Below are positions 6,006 through 10,593 of a stretch of 10,593 nucleotides of DNA, piece after piece. The stretch lies in the NCBI GenBank assembly GCA_031550755.1, contig JAVBOJ010000107.1, forward strand, positions 1-10,593, given 5' to 3'. Each line of letters opens with the position of its first letter. Position 1 is the stretch's first letter. The notes under the pieces were generated by a model. It was given only the letters and a program-made list of their open reading frames with translations, ran no database searches and was not told the origin of the DNA. Made by a program: the position numbers and the translations under genes. The DNA comes from JAVBOJ01 sp031550755 (GTDB lineage: Bacteria; Bacillota; Clostridia; Oscillospirales; UBA929).

Positions 6006-6797
6006 TTATGATTCTCCCTTCGCGATATCTCCCACGCCGGACAGCACAAGCCCCGGACGGTAGGGGAAGGATTTTACGTCGTCGGTTGAGGTCACGCCGG
6101 AGAGCACCAGCACGGTGTCCAGTCCGGTCTCGATCCCGGCGAGGATGTCGGTGTCCATACGGTCGCCGATCATGACGGCTTCGTCGGAATGGACGTCGAG
6201 CAGCCGCAGGCCGGTGCGCATCATCAGCGGGTTGGGCTTGCCGATGAAATAGGCCGAACGGCCGGTGGCCAGCTCGATGGGCGCCATGAGCGCCCGGCAG
6301 GCCGGGATGATCCCGGCTTCGGTCGGGCCGGTCATATCCGAGTTGGTGCCGATGAGCCGCGCGCCGCCGAGCACATGGGTCACCGCCCGCAAAATGCTCT
6401 CGTAGTTGTAGTTGCGGGTTTCGCCGACCACGACGTAATCGGGGTTTACATCGTTGACCGCGATGCCCACGTCGTACAGCGCGTTGAACAGCCCCGGTGC
6501 GCCGATGATATAGGCCGAGCAGCCGGGCGATTGGGCGGCCAGAAAATGCGCGGTGGCCAGCGCGCTGGTGTAAAAGCAGGATTCGTCCACGCACAGCCCC
6601 ATGCGCTCCAGCTTTTGTTTGAGCTCGAGCGGCGAACGCTCGCTGGAGTTGGTGAGAAACAGATACCGCTTGTCGTTTTCCTGCAAAAACCGCACGAATT
6701 CCGGCACGCCGGGCAGCAGCCGGTTGCCGTGGTAGATCACGCCGTCCATGTCGCAGACAAAGCCTTTTTTGGCGCGGACGCGTTCCAGCGTTTCCAT
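6006..6797 (-). CDS. HAD-IIA family phosphatase, NagD-like
   Basis: A 263-residue cytosolic sugar- or nucleotide-phosphate phosphatase of the haloacid dehalogenase superfamily, subclass IIA. Motif I is CDMDGVIY, with nucleophile D16 and acid/base D18. Motif II is LTNSS (T49, N50). The cap domain lies between motifs II and III. Motif III is GKPNP with K187, and motif IV is GDRMDTD (G211, D212, D217), which holds Mg2+. The ATG at 6797 has GGAGG 6 nt upstream. The reading frame stays open further upstream, into the repeat block, but without a ribosome binding site. It is the first gene of an operon with the ABC exporter. NagD-type enzymes have broad substrates, so the link to export (for example dephosphorylating the exported compound) is only inference. 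No clear sigma-A promoter is seen; a partial -10 (CATTATAT) lies near 6850-6843. Confidence 0.92.
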   Translation of the reverse strand: METLERVRAKKGFVCDMDGVIYHGNRLLPGVPEFVRFLQENDKRYLFLTNSSERSPLELKQKLERMGLCVDESCFYTSALATAHFLAAQSPGCSAYIIGAPGLFNALYDVGIAVNDVNPDYVVVGETRNYNYESILRAVTHVLGGARLIGTNSDMTGPTEAGIIPACRALMAPIELATGRSAYFIGKPNPLMMRTGLRLLDVHSDEAVMIGDRMDTDILAGIETGLDTVLVLSGVTSTDDVKSFPYRPGLVLSGVGDIAKGES

Positions 6798-6851
6798 ACG
6801 CGGCCTCCATTCCTTTTTTTGGTTATCCTGTGCGGGGAAAGGATATAATGG

Positions 6852-6872
6852 ACAGATAACAGATAACAGATA
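6852..6872 (+). repeat. Tandem repeat, ACAGATA three times
   Basis: Three perfect head-to-tail copies of the 7-mer ACAGATA, directly after a TATAAT box at 6844-6849. It could be a slippage-prone stretch or a binding array near the start of the divergent operons. Confidence 0.85.
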
Positions 6873-6899
6873 GGGACGCGAACGATGCACCGCATATCC

Positions 6900-6946
6900 C
6901 CACCCGACCCGGCGAGGCGCGGAGCACCGCAGACCGGGACGGGTGG
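6900..6946. repeat. GC-rich imperfect inverted repeat
   Basis: Bases 6900-6912 pair with 6934-6946: 7 bp, one A-A mismatch, then 5 bp, around a 21-nt loop. No T-run follows on either strand, so it is not a classical terminator. It may be the left part of the repeat element next to it. Confidence 0.6.
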
Positions 6947-6976
6947 ATGCGTTCTCTAAGAAGTACCGGGGGTCAA

Positions 6977-7049
6977 GGGGGCGGATAGAGCTCCTGGCGT
7001 GCTTTCTTTGGCAACTTTCTTTCGCACGACCAAAGAAAGTTACGCCCCC
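6977..7049. repeat. Nested palindromic element with competing hairpins
   Basis: Outer arms GGGGGCG (6977-6983) and CGCCCCC (7043-7049) are perfect inverted repeats. Inside, CCAAAGAAAG (7030-7039) can pair with CTTTCTTTGG (7002-7011), or the shifted AAAGAAAGTT (7032-7041) with AACTTTCTTT (7013-7022), 10 bp each way. The two left arms share a direct CTTTCTTT repeat. The form resembles the dispersed palindromic repeats found between genes in many bacteria. Copy number cannot be judged from one window. Confidence 0.65.
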
Positions 7050-7068
7050 GTCCAATCGAAATGGCGAC

Positions 7069-7087
7069 GGGCGAACACAGTTCGCCC
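7069..7087. repeat. Small perfect palindrome GGGCGAA-TTCGCCC
   Basis: GGGCGAA (7069-7075) and TTCGCCC (7081-7087) flank a 5-nt loop (CACAG). The GC-rich arms and position next to the larger element suggest part of a dispersed intergenic repeat. Confidence 0.6.
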
Positions 7088-7100
7088 CTACTTCCCAAAA

Positions 7101-7130
7101 ACCTCTTTACTTCCACATACAAAAAGAGGT
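7101..7130. repeat. 8-bp AT-rich hairpin upstream of the PLP gene promoter
   Basis: ACCTCTTT (7101-7108) and AAAGAGGT (7123-7130) are perfect inverted repeats around a 14-nt loop. It ends 25 bp before the -10 box at 7156, so it overlaps or adjoins the -35 region and could be an operator. No T-run follows, so it is not an obvious terminator. Confidence 0.45.
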
Positions 7131-7155
7131 AAACTATACAGGGCGCTTATGCCAT

Positions 7156-7161
7156 TATAAT
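7156..7161 (+). promoter_or_regulatory. -10 box for the PLP enzyme-dapF-murE operon
   Basis: A perfect TATAAT within the palindrome CATTATAATG (7153-7162). No good -35 box sits 16-18 nt upstream, so an activator or the upstream hairpin may matter. Transcription would start near 7168, giving a 30-nt leader that holds AAGGGAG at 7181-7187. Confidence 0.5.
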
Positions 7162-7197
7162 GATAAACGAACAAAGATACAAGGGAGATTTGTTTTT

Positions 7198-8331
7198 ATG
7201 AAATTTGATTCCAAAGTCGTCCGCGGTCACCAGAGCTACGACCCGCACACCGGCGCGATCAGCGTGCCCATTTATCAGACAAGCACCTTCCGCCACAAAA
7301 GCGCCGAGGATATGTCGGGCTATGACTACACCCGCTGTCAGAACCCCACCCGCGAGGAGCTGGAAAACACCATCGCCCTGCTGGAGGGCGGCGAGGCGGG
7401 CTTCGCCTTTTCCACCGGCCTGTCGGCCAATATGGCGGTGTTTTCGCTGCTGAGTGCCGGGGAGCACGCCGTCGTGTCGGACGATATTTACGGCGGTACA
7501 TACCGTCTGATCGAGACGATTTTCAAGCGCTTCGGCGTGGAGTTCACCTATGTCGATCCGTCGGATCTCGACGGGATGCAGGCGGCCACCCGCCCCAACA
7601 CCCGGCTGTTTTTCATCGAGACGCCCACCAATCCCATGATGAAGGTGGCCGACATCCGCGCCATCGCCGCGCTCGCGCACAAAAACGGCGCTTACTGCGT
7701 GGTGGACAACACGTTTTTGACCCCCTGCTGCCAAAAGCCGCTGGAGCTGGGCGCAGACATCGTGCTGCACAGCGCCACCAAGTTTTTGGCCGGGCATCAT
7801 GACACCATGGCGGGGCTGGTCGTGGTCAAAAACGCCGAGTTGGCCGAGCAGTTCCGCAACTTTGTCAAGACCGAGGGCGCGGGGCTCGCGCCGTTTGACG
7901 CGTGGCTGACCCTGCGGGGCATCAAAACCCTGTCGCTGCGGATGAAAAAGCATGAGGAAAACGCCATGGCGGTGGCCCGTTGGCTTCAAAAACACACCAA
8001 GGTCAACGAAATTTTCTACGTCGGCCTGCCGGAGGACAAGTCCTATGAGGTCTCCCGCCGGCAGACGAGCGGCTTCGGCGGCATGATTTCCTTTACGCTG
8101 CACAAGGTCGAGGATGTCCATCAGGTGCTGCGCCGGGTGGAGTTTATCCTGTTTGCCGAGAGCCTCGGCGGCACCGAGACGCTCATCACCTATCCCATGA
8201 CCCAGACCCACGCCTCCATCCCCGCCGAGACCCGCGACCGGCTGGGCATTACCGATAAGCTGCTGCGGCTGTCGGTCGGCATTGAGGACGCACAGGATAT
8301 TATTGACGATTTGGAGCAGGCGTTATGCTAA
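7198..8331 (+). CDS. Cys/Met metabolism PLP-dependent enzyme (cystathionine gamma-synthase/lyase family)
   Basis: A 377-residue cytosolic enzyme of the trans-sulfuration family, which makes or splits thioether amino acids such as cystathionine. The start is the ATG at 7198, with AAGGGAG 10 nt upstream. PLP-binding features: YTR (44-46, phosphate contact from the neighbouring subunit), STGLSANMA (72-80), Y98, VVDNTF with D170, and HSATKFLAGH with the Schiff-base lysine K195. The tail has ESLGGTETLI (321-330), THASIP (337-342) and RLSVGIED (357-364), as in MetB and cystathionine gamma-lyases. Sequence alone does not separate gamma-synthase, gamma-lyase and methionine gamma-lyase. The gene overlaps dapF by 7 nt, so it is coupled to diaminopimelate metabolism, an unusual partner. 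No methionine riboswitch is visible upstream. Confidence 0.93.
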   Translation: MKFDSKVVRGHQSYDPHTGAISVPIYQTSTFRHKSAEDMSGYDYTRCQNPTREELENTIALLEGGEAGFAFSTGLSANMAVFSLLSAGEHAVVSDDIYGGTYRLIETIFKRFGVEFTYVDPSDLDGMQAATRPNTRLFFIETPTNPMMKVADIRAIAALAHKNGAYCVVDNTFLTPCCQKPLELGADIVLHSATKFLAGHHDTMAGLVVVKNAELAEQFRNFVKTEGAGLAPFDAWLTLRGIKTLSLRMKKHEENAMAVARWLQKHTKVNEIFYVGLPEDKSYEVSRRQTSGFGGMISFTLHKVEDVHQVLRRVEFILFAESLGGTETLITYPMTQTHASIPAETRDRLGITDKLLRLSVGIEDAQDIIDDLEQALC

Positions 8332-9233
8332 ACGGCCTCAAATTCACCAAAATGCAGGCGCTGGGCAACGATTATATTTATATTGACGCGGTAAACCAGC
8401 TTATAGAGCGGCCGGAAACACTGGCGCGGCAAATGTGCAACCGCCATTTTGGCATCGGGTCGGACGGACTCGTGCTGATCTGTCCGTCCCACAGCGCCGA
8501 CTATAAAATGCGCATTTTCAACTTTGACGGCTCCGAGGCCGAGATGTGCGGCAACGCCATTCGAAGTGTGGCAAAATTTGTCTACCACTACGGCATGACA
8601 AAGTCGCAAACCGTTGCGGTGGAGACAATCGGCGGCATCAAGCATCTGACGATGGAGGTGCGGGACGGTGCCGTGACCAACATCACCGCCGATCTCGGCA
8701 AGCCGGTGTTTGACAAGGAAAAAATCCCGGTGCTGACCGAAAAGCCGGATTTTGTCGATCAGCCGGTCGTGCTGGACGACCGGGTGTTTCACACCACCGC
8801 GATTTCCATGGGCAATCCGCATTGCGTGAGCTTTGTGGAGGATGTGGACAGGCTGGATCTTGCCAAATACGGTCCGCTGATGGAGAAAAATCCCCTCTTC
8901 CCGCGCAAAATAAACGCCGAGTTTACCCAGATTTTGTCCCGCGACCGGCTCCGTATGCGCACCTGGGAGCGCAACACCGGCGAGACCATGGCCTGCGGCA
9001 CCGGTTGCTGCGTCTCGGTCGTGGCCGGGACGCTGACCGGGCGGTGCGACCCTATCGCCACCATCGAGCAGGTGGGCGGGCTCATCCATGTGGCGTGGGA
9101 CAGAACCACCGGGCATATGTATATGACAGGGCCCTCGGAGATTGTATTTGAAGGAGTTTGGAGGGTGTCTCACCTTGAAACTGAGCCAATTGACCGCACC
9201 GATCGCATGTCGAATTTTGCGGGGAGAGCCTGA
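8325..9233 (+). CDS. dapF: Diaminopimelate epimerase
   Basis: DapF converts LL-diaminopimelate to the meso form, for peptidoglycan and lysine, using two catalytic cysteines and no cofactor. Both are seen: C75 in MCGNAIRS (74-81) and C224 in ETMACGTG (220-227). GNDYIYID (14-21) and NPHCVSF (164-170) are also conserved. The ATG lies within the end of the PLP gene, with GGAGCAGG about 5-9 nt upstream, so translation is coupled. The protein has 302 residues, while family members usually have about 275 and end near FEG, here residues 275-277. The last 25 residues are non-homologous, read out of frame through the start of murE, and overlap it by 59 nt. The catalytic part is intact. A stop codon just after FEG has probably been lost by mutation or frameshift. 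Confidence 0.95.
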   Translation: MLNGLKFTKMQALGNDYIYIDAVNQLIERPETLARQMCNRHFGIGSDGLVLICPSHSADYKMRIFNFDGSEAEMCGNAIRSVAKFVYHYGMTKSQTVAVETIGGIKHLTMEVRDGAVTNITADLGKPVFDKEKIPVLTEKPDFVDQPVVLDDRVFHTTAISMGNPHCVSFVEDVDRLDLAKYGPLMEKNPLFPRKINAEFTQILSRDRLRMRTWERNTGETMACGTGCCVSVVAGTLTGRCDPIATIEQVGGLIHVAWDRTTGHMYMTGPSEIVFEGVWRVSHLETEPIDRTDRMSNFAGRA

Positions 9234-10569
9234 AATCGAGATCGCCGACCTCGCCTACGATTCCCGCCGGGTGACGCCGGGCGCGCTGTTTTGCTGCCTG
9301 CCCGGCACCGCCGTGGACGGGCATGACTACATCGCCGCCGCCGTCGAAAAGGGCGCCGTCGCGGTGCTGGTCTCGCGCGAGGTGCCCCTGCTGCCAGGGG
9401 TGACCTATATCTACACAGAGGACACCCGCCAAGCCTTGGCGCTGATGTCCTGCGAGTATTTCGGGCATCCGTCGTGCGAGCTGGATGTCATCGGCATCAC
9501 GGGCACCAAGGGCAAAACCACCACCTCCTATATGATTAAAAAACTGCTGGAGCGCGGCGGACACAAGGTCGGGCTGATCGGCACCATCCAGACCATCATC
9601 GGCGACACCGCCGAAAAAGCCAAAAACACCACGCCGGAATCCTATGAGCTGCAAAAGCTGTTCCGGCGGATGGCCGACGCCGGGTGCGACAAGGCGGTCG
9701 TCGAGGTCAGCTCGCAGGGGCTCAAGATGCACCGCGCCACCGGCACCCGCTTCCCGCTGGGGATTTACACAAACCTCTGCCACGACCACATCGGCCCCGA
9801 CGAGCATGCCGACATGGCCGAATACATCGCCTGCAAGTCGCTGTTTTTCCGGATGTGCAACACGGCGCTGGTCAACACCGACGACGCCGGCTGGCGGGAC
9901 GTGCTGGCGGGGCACAGCTGTAAAATCATCCCCTACGGGATGGGAGAGAACACGGACATCACCGGCGCGGCGCTGCAAAACACCGTGCGCGACAGCCGGT
10001 TGTGCGTGGATTTTACCCTGACGGCCGAGGGGAAGACCTATCCGATGTCGGTGGGGTTTCCGGGGGCGTTTTCGGTGTACAACGCGCTGGCGGCGGCCGG
10101 CGCGGCCTCGTTTTTCGGCATGCGGTATGAGGACATGGAGACGGCGCTCATCGACGTGCGCGTGCCGGGGCGCACCCAGCCCGCCGCGACGGGACTGCCG
10201 TTCACCGTGCTGATCGACTACGCCCACAACGAAATCAGCATGGAAAACCTGCTGTCCTCGCTCAAGGCGTACCATCCCAACCGGCTGCTCTGCCTGTTCG
10301 GCTGCGGCGGCAACCGCGACCCCGCCCGGCGGTACGATATGGGCGAAAAGGCCGGCCGGTACGCCGATCTGACGATTTTGACCGAGGACAACCCGAGGTA
10401 TGAGGATCCACTGGACATCATCGACGATATTTCCATCGGTTTGCGGCGCGCCGAGGGCGCGTTCGAGGTTGTTCCCGACCGTAAAAACGCCATTTTTTAC
10501 ATGCTGGACATGGCCCAACCCGGCGATATCTGCGTGCTCATCGGCAAGGGGCCTGAAAATTATCAGTAG
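9175..10569 (+). CDS. murE: UDP-MurNAc-tripeptide synthetase, meso-DAP type
   Basis: MurE ligates the third stem-peptide residue to UDP-MurNAc-L-Ala-D-Glu in the cytosol, using ATP. The TTG at 9175 is the likely start: GGAGGG (9160-9165) lies 9 nt upstream, and the protein then begins MKLSQL, as in relatives. Walker A is GITGTKGKTTT (107-117). K221 is the expected carbamylated lysine. IDYAHN (347-352) and GGNRD (378-382) are family motifs, and DNPR (405-408) is the signature for meso-DAP. GKGPE (457-461) replaces the usual GKGHE near the substrate. The protein has 464 residues, while MurE usually has about 480-500. It ends at an amber codon just after ENYQ, and the frame beyond reads MQGVRHPC, like the missing conserved tail. 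It follows dapF with a 59-nt overlap. The family is certain; the true C-terminus is doubtful. Confidence 0.95.
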   Translation: MKLSQLTAPIACRILRGEPEIEIADLAYDSRRVTPGALFCCLPGTAVDGHDYIAAAVEKGAVAVLVSREVPLLPGVTYIYTEDTRQALALMSCEYFGHPSCELDVIGITGTKGKTTTSYMIKKLLERGGHKVGLIGTIQTIIGDTAEKAKNTTPESYELQKLFRRMADAGCDKAVVEVSSQGLKMHRATGTRFPLGIYTNLCHDHIGPDEHADMAEYIACKSLFFRMCNTALVNTDDAGWRDVLAGHSCKIIPYGMGENTDITGAALQNTVRDSRLCVDFTLTAEGKTYPMSVGFPGAFSVYNALAAAGAASFFGMRYEDMETALIDVRVPGRTQPAATGLPFTVLIDYAHNEISMENLLSSLKAYHPNRLLCLFGCGGNRDPARRYDMGEKAGRYADLTILTEDNPRYEDPLDIIDDISIGLRRAEGAFEVVPDRKNAIFYMLDMAQPGDICVLIGKGPENYQ

Positions 10570-10593
10570 ATGCAGGGCGTCAGGCACCCGTGT

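Larger units (their letters stand above)
6798..7197. other. 400-bp intergenic block rich in repeats between divergent operons
   Basis: No convincing gene lies here. From left to right it holds the HAD ribosome binding site, a plus-strand TATAAT (6844-6849, with only a weak TTGGTT 19 nt upstream), a three-copy 7-bp tandem repeat, a long GC-rich hairpin, a nested inverted-repeat element, a small palindrome, an AT-rich hairpin and the -10 box of the next operon. The frame of the next gene is open back to about 6943, but that stretch only translates the repeats and has no start signal. I looked for SAM-I riboswitch and T-box signatures ahead of the sulfur amino acid gene and found none. Confidence 0.6.

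Noticed and set aside
6005..6049. Earlier TTG start at 6049 for the ABC ATPase
   Set aside because: It would overlap the HAD gene by 44 nt without a good ribosome binding site. The TTG at 6004 has AAGGGAG at ideal spacing.
6852..6872. CRISPR array
   Set aside because: The units are 7 bp with no spacers, and no cas gene is present.
6943..7197. In-frame upstream extension of the PLP gene
   Set aside because: It only translates the repeat block and lacks a ribosome binding site. The ATG at 7198 gives a normal family N-terminus.
6850..7197. SAM riboswitch or T-box leader ahead of the PLP gene
   Set aside because: I found no SAM-I core sequence, no T-box AGGGTGGTACCGCG-like sequence and no terminator with a T-run.
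9082..10587. A 501-codon minus-strand open frame opposite murE
   Set aside because: It mirrors the GC-rich murE codons, has no start signal, and overlaps an intact MurE with all its motifs.

Overview
The window reads as chromosomal DNA from a GC-rich, low-oxygen Gram-positive of the Clostridia, most like Oscillospiraceae/Ruminococcaceae relatives. This is inference from strong GGAGG-type ribosome binding sites, frequent TTG starts, sigma-A-like AT-rich promoters in GC-rich DNA, and the gene families present. The MurE carries the meso-diaminopimelate motif DNPR and sits beside dapF, so the cell wall is probably of the DAP type. I see no rRNA, tRNA, CRISPR array, insertion sequence or prophage gene.

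Layout, left to right. (1) Bases 1-882, minus strand: two small membrane proteins of unknown function in one operon, the second running off the left edge. (2) Bases 894-948: overlapping divergent promoters sharing an 18-bp palindrome, between that operon and copA. (3) Bases 973-3453, plus strand: a copper P1B-type ATPase whose C-terminus is a fused CopZ-like metal-binding domain that still has its own Shine-Dalgarno sequence and ATG. (4) Bases 3554-4162, plus: an AlkA-type DNA glycosylase with its own promoter. (5) Bases 4165-4195: a hairpin terminator for the convergent minus-strand operon. (6) Bases 4204-6797, minus: HAD-IIA phosphatase, then ABC ATPase, then ABC-2 permease, joined by 1-nt junctions. 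(7) Bases 6798-7197: a 400-bp intergenic block with a tandem repeat and several inverted repeats, ending in the promoter of the next operon. (8) Bases 7198-10569, plus: a trans-sulfuration-type PLP enzyme, dapF and murE, overlapping one another.

Function. CopA exports Cu(I), and a separately made CopZ-like fragment could deliver copper to it. The ABC pair is a drug- or lipid-type exporter of unknown substrate. DapF makes meso-DAP and MurE attaches it to UDP-MurNAc-L-Ala-D-Glu. The overlapping PLP enzyme suggests a tie between sulfur amino acids and cell-wall diamino acids.

The points most worth checking are the internal CopZ start in copA, the amber stop that seems to cut murE just before its conserved tail, the shared divergent operator-like palindrome, and the repeat block ahead of the PLP gene. 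Nothing here amounts to a clearly new defence or mobile system.
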